Shown here one piece after another: positions 43,193-52,455 of a DNA stretch of 64,000 bases (positions are counted from its first letter, which is position 1; the number at the start of each line of letters is the position of its first letter). The notes beneath the pieces are model-generated. The model did no database searches, was not told the DNA's origin, and saw only the letters and a program-made list of their open reading frames with translations. The stretch comes from GWF2-38-69 sp965228125 (lineage in GTDB: Bacteria > Verrucomicrobiota > Lentisphaeria > Victivallales > GWF2-38-69). The stretch is taken from NCBI GenBank assembly GCA_965228125.1, contig OZ245791.1, forward strand, positions 620,001 through 684,000, read 5' to 3'. The translations under genes were made by a program, and so were the position numbers.

Positions 43193-43525
43193 TTACATCA
43201 AATCGCCGAGTGGGCCTAGATTCAAATTTAATTCGTCTTTTTCAATCCCAAAGACTTTTTTCAACTCTTCCATTTTCTCTTCAAGCTTCATAAGAGTAAT
43301 ACCCAACCTTTCCACTTCTTCATCCGTAAGCGAACCCCTATCAATCCTTCTCATTCCCTGTTTTTCCATCAACTGCCTTAATAGCTCAATTAAAGTCAAG
43401 ACCAATTTTGCCAATCCCTTTTCTACATTATCTGGATTAGCATCTATTCTGTTTGGAAGGGTTTGTTGGATTTTTTCAATTTCTTTGATGAATTCTTCAG
43501 GAGAATCTGTAAGAACCATGCTCAT
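43193..43525 (-). CDS. gvpK: Gas vesicle protein GvpK
   Basis: 110 residues. The family core is evident: RIDANPDNVEKGLAKLVLTL, IELLRQLMEKQGMRRIDRGS, LTDEEVERLGITLMKLEEKM and LNLNLGPLGDLM. GvpK is essential for gas vesicle formation in haloarchaea and bacteria; its exact role, perhaps in assembly, is not settled. It is the last gene of the gvp cluster, 3 bp after a GvpF/L gene. Confidence 0.95.
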   Translation of the reverse strand: MSMVLTDSPEEFIKEIEKIQQTLPNRIDANPDNVEKGLAKLVLTLIELLRQLMEKQGMRRIDRGSLTDEEVERLGITLMKLEEKMEELKKVFGIEKDELNLNLGPLGDLM

Positions 43526-43528
43526 AAT

Positions 43529-44278
43529 TCACCTTTTTAGTGTAATAAAATTGTATGGAGGCCATGGGCCTGTAAATAAAAATTCGTATTTGCCTTCCAT
43601 ATCTTTTCTTAATTTATTAAAAGCTTGTGCAAAACTATCCTTATCTTTTTTATCAATGAGATATGCAGCACTTAAAAAAAGGTTATCAGTTCGTAAAACA
43701 TGTAACTTTTTATCTACAATAAAGTTATCGAAATATTTATTTATTTCATCTGCACTAATCTTTGCTAAATCCTTTAAGCGTTCCCTTTGTTTGTATTTGT
43801 TATATACGGTTTTTAGATAATTTTTAGACTCAGAATTACCATTTAGAACACTTTTCCCCAGAGAATTTAAATCTATATTTTTTTTTATTTCGTTTACAAA
43901 CCAAATAACCTTCAGTCCGTATTCAATTTTATTCCTAAGCTTTTTGACATTATCCTCAAAATCGCTGTAGTGCTTTTGAAAAGAATTAATTGCACTAACT
44001 TTATCTTTAAATACTGTATGAAATTTGACTGGCAGGACTGTGTATTTTTCCATCAAGGATTCGGTAATCTTTTCATGCAGCATAGCACATCTTTTTATGT
44101 AACTTTGATCATCGTTTTTTTGAGTCCTAAAGTTACTGACAATCATGCCCAAGCCATTCAGGGGCAATATGAAAACTTCATGCCCCTCTATCCCTATCAA
44201 ATTGAAATTCTTATCCAATGTATTGCTGTCAATAATACAGTAGACATAAACTCCTGTAGTCATTTCCATACTTGTCAT
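43529..44278 (-). CDS. gvpF/gvpL: GvpF/GvpL family protein (paralogue 1)
   Basis: 249 residues. The hallmark start VYVYCIIDSNT, the middle helix EKYTVLPVKFHTVFKDKVSA and the C-terminal GPWPPYNFITL mark the GvpF/L family. These proteins bind GvpA and other accessory proteins and are minor components or nucleation factors. Several start codons are possible (44278, 44269, 44263) and none has a clear ribosome-binding site. It lies upstream of gvpK, after a 157-bp gap. Confidence 0.92.
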   Translation of the reverse strand: MTSMEMTTGVYVYCIIDSNTLDKNFNLIGIEGHEVFILPLNGLGMIVSNFRTQKNDDQSYIKRCAMLHEKITESLMEKYTVLPVKFHTVFKDKVSAINSFQKHYSDFEDNVKKLRNKIEYGLKVIWFVNEIKKNIDLNSLGKSVLNGNSESKNYLKTVYNKYKQRERLKDLAKISADEINKYFDNFIVDKKLHVLRTDNLFLSAAYLIDKKDKDSFAQAFNKLRKDMEGKYEFLFTGPWPPYNFITLKR

Positions 44279-44435
44279 TCAGGCTTGTAAATATTGTTAT
44301 TTTTCACTGTTATCATATCAAAATCGGAATTTCAAACCACTAGATAATTCAATCTGTCCGCCATGGCCAGCACTGCCCTGCACAAGCAGCTTTTAGAAAG
44401 TACAGGCAACCAGTATAACTATCTGTAAAACAGCA

Positions 44436-44642
44436 TCAAGTTGGTTCGTTAAAATGGGCGAGCTTCCTAGATTCCATTGTCTCTACTGAGGACAAAAGAA
44501 CCTTCAGGCCTAAATAAATCAAGTCAATATCTGCACAAGAAATCACAATATCTCCTGAAATAACCACGCCTTTATCTAGTATTCTGTCTAACACTTCAAG
44601 TATTGTGACATTGTCAGATTTTGTACAAAAATCATTACTCAC
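44436..44642 (-). CDS. GvpA-like structural or accessory protein (GvpM/J/S type)
   Basis: 68 residues. TILEVLDRILDKGVVISGDI and ADIDLIYLGLKVLLSSVETM have the GvpA fold; the GVDLIYLGLxxLLSSVE ending is typical of the GvpM/J/S subgroup rather than of the wall protein GvpA. The start is GTG, 1 bp after the stop of the preceding GvpF/L gene, implying coupling. A probable minor wall or nucleation component. Confidence 0.9.
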   Translation of the reverse strand: MSNDFCTKSDNVTILEVLDRILDKGVVISGDIVISCADIDLIYLGLKVLLSSVETMESRKLAHFNEPT

Positions 44643-44643
44643 T

Positions 44644-45465
44644 TTAGGTTCTCATTTCGTTAATTTCACAAAAATTATATGGAGGCCATGGCCCGGTAAT
44701 GTCTATAATCAGTCCTTTTTTTTCATAATCAGGTTTAAGCTCTAATGCGGTCTTGGAAAAATCCAACACAGAATTTCTATCAAGTAAAAAAACCGAATTC
44801 AAAATCATCTCATGGGCTTTGCCTGTCAGTTCTTTAGCCTGCAGTTTATTTTCCTTTGAATTTTCAGCTATTTTTTTCAGGTAGGAATAATAGCCGTTTG
44901 CATATTCGTATGTTTTTTCTTTTACTACATTCCGAATCAATTCATCCTGTTTCTTTTTCATAAAATAAGCTTTACCCTGTGACGCATTCAGAATCTGAGT
45001 ATTAAAATCAAGTACTTGCTGATTTGTGCTTTTGACAAACTTTTCAACCTGTTCCGTATTGCAATAGATTTTGACCCCCCACTCCTCTTTATCTTTTAAT
45101 TCATTTAGCTTACTCGTTAATGCCTCTGCATATTTTTCCAGAAACAAAGATAGGGTATCTTCTGAACAAAAGACTGTGGCGAATTTGAAGGGAATGACAG
45201 TATAGCCTTTCAACATTACATTCTCGATAACAGCTTCATGCATTCTTACATGTTTCTCAAGCCATTGAATAGAGTTTATGTTCCGCTCAATGTTTTCCTT
45301 TCCGAAATCTTCTTCTGAAACGCTTCTTACTATCGAATAAAAAGATTTGAATTTAAAGGTGCTAAGCCCCTCGGTATTAGCCCCATCCTCAAAGTTCGGC
45401 TCTTTATCAGAGATGCAGTATAAATATAATAAAGAGGATTCATTACTCTTATTTTCTATCTTCAT
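44644..45465 (-). CDS. gvpF/gvpL: GvpF/GvpL family protein (paralogue 2)
   Basis: 273 residues. LLYLYCISDKEPN at the start, VMLKGYTVIPFKFATVFCSE in the middle and ITGPWPPYNFCEI at the end. The first 17 nt overlap the end of gvpG. A longer linker than in other copies (residues about 20-50) is the only difference I note. Role as for the other copies: GvpA-binding accessory protein. Confidence 0.92.
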   Translation of the reverse strand: MKIENKSNESSLLYLYCISDKEPNFEDGANTEGLSTFKFKSFYSIVRSVSEEDFGKENIERNINSIQWLEKHVRMHEAVIENVMLKGYTVIPFKFATVFCSEDTLSLFLEKYAEALTSKLNELKDKEEWGVKIYCNTEQVEKFVKSTNQQVLDFNTQILNASQGKAYFMKKKQDELIRNVVKEKTYEYANGYYSYLKKIAENSKENKLQAKELTGKAHEMILNSVFLLDRNSVLDFSKTALELKPDYEKKGLIIDITGPWPPYNFCEINEMRT

Positions 45466-45700
45466 CGTTGCCTTCTTTCTCTTTCCTTATTGACTCAAGC
45501 CTGTCCATTATCTCGCCTTCTAACTTATTATATTCCGCTTCGTCAATCTCATCCAGCTCAAAACGTAACTGAAGCCTCATCAATTCGTCCATAACTTTCC
45601 CTTCATTGGAAAGTTCATTCTGTGCTACTTCATCTATTTGATTAGCAATCCAAGCCAATCCCTTGAGAGGTGCCAGTAATATGTCATCTATAATAAACAT
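45449..45700 (-). CDS. gvpG: Gas vesicle protein GvpG
   Basis: 83 residues. MFIIDDILLAPLKGLAWIA is the classic GvpG start, followed by the charged helix FELDEIDEAEYNKLEGEIMD. GvpG is a small accessory protein usually next to GvpF/L. It overlaps the following gene by 17 nt. Its C-terminus is rich in Glu, Asp and Lys. Confidence 0.93.
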   Translation of the reverse strand: MFIIDDILLAPLKGLAWIANQIDEVAQNELSNEGKVMDELMRLQLRFELDEIDEAEYNKLEGEIMDRLESIRKEKEGNDEDRK

Positions 45701-45761
45701 AAATTAGACTCTTAAAAAATTACTTATATTTACAAATCAATATACTGAATAACAATTCCAA

Positions 45762-46514
45762 TTAAATTTGAATTGTCAGGTTTACAAAATTAAAAGGCGG
45801 CACAAAACTGACATATTTGATTTTAATTAGATCGAAATATTTTTTGTCGAATTCATTAATAAACCTCTCTATCTTCTCTTCATCCTTGTTATATATCAAA
45901 AATGCCGCATTCAAAATCATTTTCTCTCCGTATGTCTTATTAGCCACTGTTTCTAATGCCATAGAGCGTAAATCGTTCATAAGCAACTTTTCGAAATGTG
46001 TTTTTTCAGCTTCCAATGCCTTCTCGACCATTTCGCCTATCCTTGCTCTCTGGTAGTGGGTTTTTTCCGGCGGCTTGGCTGCAATGATTTCCTTAAAATT
46101 TGCAATTTCGGTATACTTCTCCAAAATATGTTGAAAGATGGTTTCGTCTTTAAATACAACCTTAAGCCCAACTTCCTTTTTGTCTCTCATTTTAATAAGC
46201 AGTTCTTTTAATCTGGAGTATTCTCGTTTCAACACCTGTTTTAACTGCTCTTCCGTATCTGTGATTGTGCCGAATTTTACAGGCAGAACAACACTGTCTG
46301 CCATCACCTCTTCGATAACTTTCTCATGACACATTAAATGCATCCTCTGAATCCTGTACTTAATAATGGGGGATCTGCTAACTACTGCAGCTATATCATC
46401 TTGTATGACTGTATATACTTGATCATTCCTTTCTCCAATGCCGGGATTTTTAAAGATCCTTTCTGTGTGGCATTCAATAATACAGTATACATATATCCCT
46501 TCATTTGTACTCAT
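45762..46514 (-). CDS. gvpF/gvpL: GvpF/GvpL family protein (paralogue 3)
   Basis: 250 residues. I chose the ATG at 46514 because GGGAGAAATAA sits right upstream, although a longer ORF exists. Family motifs are EGIYVYCIIECHT, ADSVVLPVKFGTITDTEEQL and VPPFNFVNLTI. The C-terminal GP is replaced by VP. The start sits 1 bp from the stop of the preceding gene. Confidence 0.92.
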   Translation of the reverse strand: MSTNEGIYVYCIIECHTERIFKNPGIGERNDQVYTVIQDDIAAVVSRSPIIKYRIQRMHLMCHEKVIEEVMADSVVLPVKFGTITDTEEQLKQVLKREYSRLKELLIKMRDKKEVGLKVVFKDETIFQHILEKYTEIANFKEIIAAKPPEKTHYQRARIGEMVEKALEAEKTHFEKLLMNDLRSMALETVANKTYGEKMILNAAFLIYNKDEEKIERFINEFDKKYFDLIKIKYVSFVPPFNFVNLTIQI

Positions 46515-46515
46515 T

Positions 46516-47289
46516 TTATTTCTCCCATTCTTCCGGATATATTGTGACATTCACAAAATTAAAAAGAGGTAAAGGCCCCGCATATGAAAATTTTACTCTG
46601 TCCTCCAACTCATCACTAATATCATTTATAATATTATCGAACTCTTTCTCATGGCCTTTGCCTACAAGAAACGCGGCATTTATAAACATCGAATCGCCAA
46701 TGGTTCTGTTAAGTTTGTAGTCGTAGGTTATTCTTCTGAAACTATCTATTATTTTTTCTGCTTCCTCTTCCTTTTTATGCTGCAAAGCTTCCTCTACTTT
46801 TTTGCCGATTTCCACTCTGGCTTTCTCATCTGCCTCTTTCCCTTCTTTGCTGATTTTATTTTTAATTTTTTTTATCTCCGCATTTTCCTGTTCGATTTCC
46901 TTAAATATTTTACTTATATTTTTCCACGAACCTTTGACATTCAACTCCACCATATGGTCTGTTTCTTTCAAGGCATTTGTGAATTCTCTATACCTCTTAT
47001 CAAGCAAATTTCTTATTTCATCCGCAGAAGTAGCAATGGTCCCGAACCTTACAGGAAGCACACTGGAGAATTCCCCCATAGCCATTTCGATCACTTTTTC
47101 ATGAGTCAACATATTTTCATTACTGACCACCACTTTCCCAATGGGGTGTAGGCTTATAACCATAGCAAGGTTTTCGTACCCTATGGTCAGGACTTCTTCG
47201 TCGTTAATACCAATTGGGCCAAAATTTCTATCATGGTCGGTGGAGATAATACAATAAATATAGTGTCCAAAGTTACTCATAATTATCAA
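46516..47289 (-). CDS. gvpF/gvpL: GvpF/GvpL family protein (paralogue 4)
   Basis: 257 residues. Motifs are GHYIYCIISTDHDRN, EFSSVLPVRFGTIATSADEI and YAGPLPLFNFVNVTI. It holds an extra charged coiled segment (KKIKNKISKEGKEADEKARV) in the middle. It overlaps the end of the DnaJ-fused paralogue by 4 nt at its first ATG; a second ATG at 47280 is possible. Confidence 0.92.
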   Translation of the reverse strand: MIIMSNFGHYIYCIISTDHDRNFGPIGINDEEVLTIGYENLAMVISLHPIGKVVVSNENMLTHEKVIEMAMGEFSSVLPVRFGTIATSADEIRNLLDKRYREFTNALKETDHMVELNVKGSWKNISKIFKEIEQENAEIKKIKNKISKEGKEADEKARVEIGKKVEEALQHKKEEEAEKIIDSFRRITYDYKLNRTIGDSMFINAAFLVGKGHEKEFDNIINDISDELEDRVKFSYAGPLPLFNFVNVTIYPEEWEK

Positions 47290-48320
47290 TCTTTTAATTT
47301 TATCAATTTTGTATTTTTAAGGACTTTTTCTTTAGCAAAGGAACAATACCCATCAAATGCAAATGCCTTATAATAAGAAGACAATAAGAGGAAAGCTTTA
47401 TTTAATTCATTAAATTTGTCATCCTTTGCATCCTTATTTCTATCAGGATGGACTTTCATTGCTTTTATCTTATATGCAGATTTTATCTGTGCCAAATCCG
47501 CCTCGACTCCGAGTTCAAGCAGTTTAACCGCCCTTTCTATGCTATTACTATCTACATCGAGGATTTCCAGAGTACAAAAATTATAGCATGGCAAAGGGCC
47601 AATGCATTTAAATTTTATCGCATTATCAAATTCGCTATCCAGTCCATTTAAATGATCCTCAAAACTCTTAATTCGTTCCTTATCCAACATGAATGCCGTA
47701 TTCAAAAGCATTTCATCGTTCATAACTTCATTTTGTACGGCTGAAATGCTGACTTCTCTCAAACTATTTACTATTCTTTCAGCACAGTCATTTTTCTTTT
47801 GCTCCAGCGCTTTAGCCACCATCACTCCTATCTTCATCTTTTGTTCGGCAGTGATATTCTGAGGGTTAGACATTAGAAGGTTCCTCAAGCTCTTAATCTC
47901 CTGAAGTTCTCCTATTTCTTTCAATACTAGACCAAAATCTGTCCAACATGCAACAACATCGAACTCTATTTTGTTTTTTACTTTATCTATAGAGTTTTTT
48001 ATTAAATGATGTCCTGCTTTTAATATTTTTTCGACTTCCTCATTATCACCAAGGTAAGTTCCTAGTTTCATTGGAACGATTGAAAATCCCGCGTTCATAA
48101 TTTTTTCTATGGTCTGCTGATGTTCGACAAGCTTCCATGCTATTTGTTTATTATCTAGCGAGAATATATCCACAATTTCAGCATCAGCAGTGACTGCTGA
48201 TATTTCGACATCGTGCACCAGTTTCAGTTTCGCATCGATTCCCGAAAAGATTTTCTCTTCGGCTTCACCAGGGGTTGAGATCAAACCATAAATGTATTTT
48301 CCAGTTTTTAACATTATCAA
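47286..48320 (-). CDS. gvpF/gvpL: GvpF/GvpL fused to a C-terminal DnaJ (J) domain
   Basis: 344 residues. Residues 1 to about 250 are GvpF/L-like (GKYIYGLISTPGEAE; FSIVPMKLGTYLGDNEEVEK; CIGPLPCYNFCTLEI). Residues about 262-335 form a J domain: RAVKLLELGVEADLAQIKSA, YKIKAMKVHPDRNKDAKDDK with the HPD triad at 291-293, and NELNKAFLLL. J domains stimulate Hsp70 ATPases, so this subunit could recruit DnaK to GvpA or to assembling vesicles (inference). The start overlaps the CDC48-like gene's stop by 4 nt. Confidence 0.93.
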   Translation of the reverse strand: MIMLKTGKYIYGLISTPGEAEEKIFSGIDAKLKLVHDVEISAVTADAEIVDIFSLDNKQIAWKLVEHQQTIEKIMNAGFSIVPMKLGTYLGDNEEVEKILKAGHHLIKNSIDKVKNKIEFDVVACWTDFGLVLKEIGELQEIKSLRNLLMSNPQNITAEQKMKIGVMVAKALEQKKNDCAERIVNSLREVSISAVQNEVMNDEMLLNTAFMLDKERIKSFEDHLNGLDSEFDNAIKFKCIGPLPCYNFCTLEILDVDSNSIERAVKLLELGVEADLAQIKSAYKIKAMKVHPDRNKDAKDDKFNELNKAFLLLSSYYKAFAFDGYCSFAKEKVLKNTKLIKLKD

Positions 48321-50488
48321 CCTTTGCTGTCATTAAATTTTTGCTGTTTCACTAAATCAAAAGCCTGTATAAAATGGCCATGCGTTATTTTGATATTTTC
48401 TCCAGATTTTTTGCCACTAGCTTTTGCTTTTTCTACAAACTCCCTAATAGCAAACATGGATGCTTTTCTACACATCAGTTCGATATCTGTACCGGCCATA
48501 CCTTCAGTTTCAGCTGCTAACAAATCAATATCACAGTTGGTGTCCAATGCTTTATTCTTTGTATGAATGAAAAATATATCTTTTCTTGTTTTGGTATCAG
48601 GCAAAGGAAGCTCAAATAATAAATCAAACCTTCCACTTCTAAGCAATGCTGGATCGATTAAATCGGCCCTGTTGGTCGCGGCCAACACCATCACTCCTTT
48701 AAGTTCTTCTATCCCGTCCATCTCGGTTAAGAACTGACTTATGACACGCTCCGTCACGTGAGAACCATCTGCCCCCGAACTTCGTTTTGGAACTAAGCTG
48801 TCAATCTCGTCAAAAAATAGAATCGTGGGAGCCGCCTGTTTTGCCTTCCTAAAAACTTCCCTTATACCTCTTTCGGATTCCCCTATATATCTACTGATTA
48901 TCTCTGGCCCTTTTACTGAAATAAAATTAACACCGCTTTCATTTGCGACAGCTTTTGCCAGGAGGGTCTTCCCAGTTCCAGGTTTGCCATGTAAAATAAT
49001 ACCTTTAGTTGGAGTAGTGTTCGTTCTAGAAAAAAGTTCTTCATATTTTAGCGGCCATTCTACAGCTTCTTTCAGCTCTTGTTTAATATCTTCCAGCCCT
49101 CCGACATCTTCCCATTTCACGTCAGGAACTTCTACAAAAACTTCTCTTATTGCAGAAGGCTCAACCTCTTTCATTGCATCGTAGAAGTTGTCCATTGAAA
49201 TCGTTAAAGAAGCTAGCATCTCATATGGGATGTCTGCCATCTCGTAATCAATTTGAGGCAATATTTTCCTAAGGCAGGCCATAGCAGCTTCCCTTACTAA
49301 AGCTTCTAAATCAGCACCGACAAAACCATGACTGATTTCGGCAAGCTTCTCTATGCTTACATCATCTGCCAATGGCATTCCCCTTGTATAAATTTCCAAT
49401 ATTTGCTGCCTTCCTTTCTTATCTGGAATAGGAATAGAAATTTCCCTGTCAAAACGCCCTGGCCTTCTCAACGCGGGGTCAATTGTATTTGGAATATTTG
49501 TAGCCCCTATTACAACCAGTTCACCTCTAGATTCTAAACCGTCAAGTAGAGCCAAAAGCTGCGCAACTACACGCCTTTCTACCTGTTTTTCCCCTCCCAT
49601 ATCTTCTCTTTTCGGAGCAATTGCGTCTATTTCATCTATAAAAATTATTGCAGGCGCATGCTTTTTTGCGTCTTCAAATATACGTCTTAATTTTTCTTCG
49701 CTTTCACCATACAATTTACCCATTATTTCCGGCCCTGATATATGAGTAAAATACGCTTCTGTTTCATGCGCTACGGCGCGGGCTATCAAAGTTTTTCCCG
49801 TTCCAGGAGGGCCGTGCATTAATACGCCTTTCGGGGGAGCTATTCCCAATCTCTCAAATATCTGGGGAAAACGCAGAGGGAGTTCTATCATTTCGCGGAT
49901 TCGCTGGAGCTGGGAACCAAGGCCACCTATATCCTCATAGGAAACGGTATGAGTTCTTTTTGCATTTTCATCTTTTGACGAAACTGATTTCATTTTAATA
50001 ACTGTAGTTTCGTCTATAACAACAATTCCGTCAGGAGTCGTATCCAACACTTTAAAGTCGCAAGTTTTAGAACCGAATAAAGTAGCTCTGATGGTGTCAC
50101 CAGTTATTACTGGAAGTCCTTCTATAAGAGAGCCTATATACTTCGAATCCTGTCCTCCCCTGAGGTCTGCTGAGATTGTAATAGGTTCTAAAGTTACTTT
50201 GATGGCAGTCTTGGAAGGACATTTAGAGATATTAACTTTTTCATCAAGGCCTGCCTTGGCATTCCCTCTGATGATTCCATCAATTTGAATAATGCTTTTT
50301 CCTCTGTCTTCTGCATAACAGGGCATTATTTTGGCAGAAGTGAACTTCTTCCCTTCAATCTTTACAATGTCTCCCATGGATAAAGAGAGTTTCGACATCT
50401 CTTCCGGGTCTATTCTCGCTATTGCCCTGCCTACATCTTTCTTTAACGCCTCTTGTACTTTCAAAGTAAGAATTTCAATTTTCTTCAT
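48317..50488 (-). CDS. CDC48/p97-like double AAA+ ATPase in the gas vesicle operon
   Basis: 723 residues. A CDC48-type N-domain (residues about 1-170; LKVQEALKKDVGRAIARIDP) is followed by two AAA+ domains. D1 has Walker A GPPGTGKT at 226-233 and AIIFIDEIDAIAPKR. D2 has GKPGTGKT (usually GPPGTGKT), ILFFDEIDSLVPKR and an arginine-finger region. It is an ATP-driven unfoldase or remodeller. The ATG at 50488 (AAAGGA upstream) is preferred over a longer start. Placement between ArsA-like and GvpF-DnaJ genes suggests it remodels Gvp complexes; some bacterial gvp clusters do carry AAA ATPases. Confidence 0.93.
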   Translation of the reverse strand: MKKIEILTLKVQEALKKDVGRAIARIDPEEMSKLSLSMGDIVKIEGKKFTSAKIMPCYAEDRGKSIIQIDGIIRGNAKAGLDEKVNISKCPSKTAIKVTLEPITISADLRGGQDSKYIGSLIEGLPVITGDTIRATLFGSKTCDFKVLDTTPDGIVVIDETTVIKMKSVSSKDENAKRTHTVSYEDIGGLGSQLQRIREMIELPLRFPQIFERLGIAPPKGVLMHGPPGTGKTLIARAVAHETEAYFTHISGPEIMGKLYGESEEKLRRIFEDAKKHAPAIIFIDEIDAIAPKREDMGGEKQVERRVVAQLLALLDGLESRGELVVIGATNIPNTIDPALRRPGRFDREISIPIPDKKGRQQILEIYTRGMPLADDVSIEKLAEISHGFVGADLEALVREAAMACLRKILPQIDYEMADIPYEMLASLTISMDNFYDAMKEVEPSAIREVFVEVPDVKWEDVGGLEDIKQELKEAVEWPLKYEELFSRTNTTPTKGIILHGKPGTGKTLLAKAVANESGVNFISVKGPEIISRYIGESERGIREVFRKAKQAAPTILFFDEIDSLVPKRSSGADGSHVTERVISQFLTEMDGIEELKGVMVLAATNRADLIDPALLRSGRFDLLFELPLPDTKTRKDIFFIHTKNKALDTNCDIDLLAAETEGMAGTDIELMCRKASMFAIREFVEKAKASGKKSGENIKITHGHFIQAFDLVKQQKFNDSKG

Positions 50489-50519
50489 GTATAAATTCCT
50501 TTGCAACGTGACATTAAAA

Positions 50520-51428
50520 TTAGCCAAAAATCAGGTTTTTGATTTTATTTAAATTCTCTATTCCTCTTATCTCACTGTTCTGAAGCGGAATCAGGACTAT
50601 TTTCAAATGGGCAAATTTATCTTTTAGTTGATTGATATAATACTGCTGCTGATTTTTCCTGTCTTTGCAGAATTGACAACCATCAGAAGTGATGACATTG
50701 TTAATAACAATTCTCTGTATATGTATCCCATATTTTATTAACTCTCCGATGAGTCTTTCTGTTTCTACAATAGACATTGCCTCCGGTATGGCAACAGGGA
50801 CGAATTCACACAGATCCTCATCCCTTAATAACTTTTCCACCCTTGTGATAGTTCTTTTCAAATCCATTAGAAAGTCATCGCTTGTATCAGAAGTGTTCTT
50901 ACCTGAAAAGGCTTTGACCATGTATTTATATTTCCACCTCATCTTAGCCATGACTTTAACATAGTCATTGATAAGTTGTGGTGAAAAAATAAGTTTCAAC
51001 GCATGTCCGGTGGGGGCCGTATCAACGATATATTTGTCAAAGTTGCTTTCTTCTATCAAATCTACTATTGCTTTAAACCCCATCAATTCGTCCATCCCAG
51101 GTATAGGAAGCTGGAACATTGATTCAATATCTTCTTCATCTAAATGAGTAGCAGTATCAAGAAGTTTTTTTATCGCATCGCCATGCTTTTTCTTAAATTC
51201 GTCTAGTCGCTTATCTGAGTTGATTTCCAGAGCACTAAGGTTTTCTACGCCCTCTACTTTACTTATTTCATCTCCAAGTTTCTGCCCATAACTATCGCCA
51301 AGCGAGTGTGCCGGATCGGTACAGATAACAAGGGTTTTCTCTTTGTTTCCTGCAAAATGCAGTCCGCTGCTGGATGAACAGGTAGTTTTTCCAACACCGC
51401 CCTTGCCACCAAATAATATTAACTTCAT
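50520..51428 (-). CDS. ArsA/Get3-family ATPase in the gas vesicle operon
   Basis: 302 residues. The deviant Walker A GGKGGVGKTT is at 7-16, switch I in VICTDPAHSLGDSYG, switch II in IVDTAPTGHALKL, and a CxxC in SDGCQFCKDRKNQ near residue 248 that in Get3/ArsA relatives ligates a dimer-bridging zinc. Get3 relatives shield hydrophobic helices. With no arsenic genes nearby, a chaperone role for hydrophobic GvpA-type proteins is plausible (inference). It lies 31 bp upstream of the AAA+ gene in the same operon. Confidence 0.9.
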   Translation of the reverse strand: MKLILFGGKGGVGKTTCSSSSGLHFAGNKEKTLVICTDPAHSLGDSYGQKLGDEISKVEGVENLSALEINSDKRLDEFKKKHGDAIKKLLDTATHLDEEDIESMFQLPIPGMDELMGFKAIVDLIEESNFDKYIVDTAPTGHALKLIFSPQLINDYVKVMAKMRWKYKYMVKAFSGKNTSDTSDDFLMDLKRTITRVEKLLRDEDLCEFVPVAIPEAMSIVETERLIGELIKYGIHIQRIVINNVITSDGCQFCKDRKNQQQYYINQLKDKFAHLKIVLIPLQNSEIRGIENLNKIKNLIFG

Positions 51429-51525
51429 AACAAACAGACCTTCCTCAAAAAGTGTTTTTGCGATATAGCCCTTAAAATTAATTTAATATGCTGCCATATT
51501 AAAATTTTCGAAGGTCTAACTTGGT

Positions 51526-52044
51526 TTACTTCTTTATCTTAATTTCCAGTATCCCATTCTTGTAATTGCTTGTAAGGTTTGCCGCCTTTAATTTTTTTTC
51601 CTCAAGCAAGACTTCCTTATAATATTTTTTGTCTTTGGTTTCGGCAGATACTTCAAGAATATCTCCCTTTAAATCAACCTTGATATCCTTGCTGTTTATC
51701 CCAGGCATTTCCATCACTATAAGAATTTGATCAGTTTCATTAAAAACATCGGTGATAGGTTCTCTTTCTTTTTCTACTTTAGGCCCTGTGGGGGTTTTTT
51801 TGATATTGCCGAAGGGTTCCATAACAGTCTTTCCGCCAACGGCAGTCTTTACCGAAAAACCGTAAACGCCTTTCATTCCCTCCTTAAGGTTGCTCAGATC
51901 AATCTCTCCCTCTTTCTTGATTTCATCTCCTGCGCTTTTCAGGTTATTTGCAAGATCTATTAAGTTTTCTAATCCTTTAAAAATCCCATCAAGGCCAAAA
52001 TTAATATTTATCCCTTTATCTTTCTTTTCTTTGTTGTCTGCCAT
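51526..52044 (-). CDS. gvpH: Gas vesicle protein GvpH (Hsp20/alpha-crystallin type)
   Basis: 172 residues. The C-terminal ~90 residues are an alpha-crystallin domain (PITDVFNETDQILIVMEMPG; INSKDIKVDLKGDILEVSAE; ending NYKNGILEIKIKK). The N-terminal half is Gly/Lys-rich with a helix (FKGLENLIDLANNLKSAGDE) typical of GvpH. It probably keeps GvpA soluble. I chose the ATG at 52044 (GGAG 8 nt upstream); an upstream ATG at 52068 would cover that site. Confidence 0.88.
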   Translation of the reverse strand: MADNKEKKDKGININFGLDGIFKGLENLIDLANNLKSAGDEIKKEGEIDLSNLKEGMKGVYGFSVKTAVGGKTVMEPFGNIKKTPTGPKVEKEREPITDVFNETDQILIVMEMPGINSKDIKVDLKGDILEVSAETKDKKYYKEVLLEEKKLKAANLTSNYKNGILEIKIKK

Positions 52045-52143
52045 TTTAAAATCTCCAAATATTATCAATTTTTAGTTAAAACACTCTCATTAGTATTTCG
52101 CAACAATTTAACCTAAGCGACAAATCATATGGATACTTGCTTT

Positions 52144-52440
52144 TTACTCCACCTTGGCTTCCAATTGCCCAAGCCTCTCTTTCAATCTTGAATTTTCCTC
52201 TTCCAGTTCCTTTGTTTTTGTATTTGAGGAAAGATATGGATCTGTCTGCCACCAATTTATTCCGATTTCCATAGCCTTATCAACAGAAGCAACAAGCAAT
52301 CTTATTTTTATAGTAAGCAAATCTATGTCAGCTATCTGAATCTTTATATCGCCCGCAATAACAATGCCCTTATCTAATACTCTTTCGAGGATATCTGCTA
52401 AAGTGCTAGTCTTTACTCCGTGTGTAATATCATTTGACAT
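52144..52440 (-). CDS. gvpJ: Gas vesicle protein GvpJ
   Basis: 98 residues. LADILERVLDKGIVIAGDIK and LLTIKIRLLVASVDKAMEIG have the GvpA fold, and INWWQTDPYLSS is the GvpJ-specific extension. A short coiled coil (KELEEENSRLKERLGQLEAK) ends it. GvpJ is thought to help initiate or shape the vesicle. It follows gvpO after 15 bp. Confidence 0.93.
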   Translation of the reverse strand: MSNDITHGVKTSTLADILERVLDKGIVIAGDIKIQIADIDLLTIKIRLLVASVDKAMEIGINWWQTDPYLSSNTKTKELEEENSRLKERLGQLEAKVE

Positions 52441-52455
52441 TTATTTACCTTTTAA

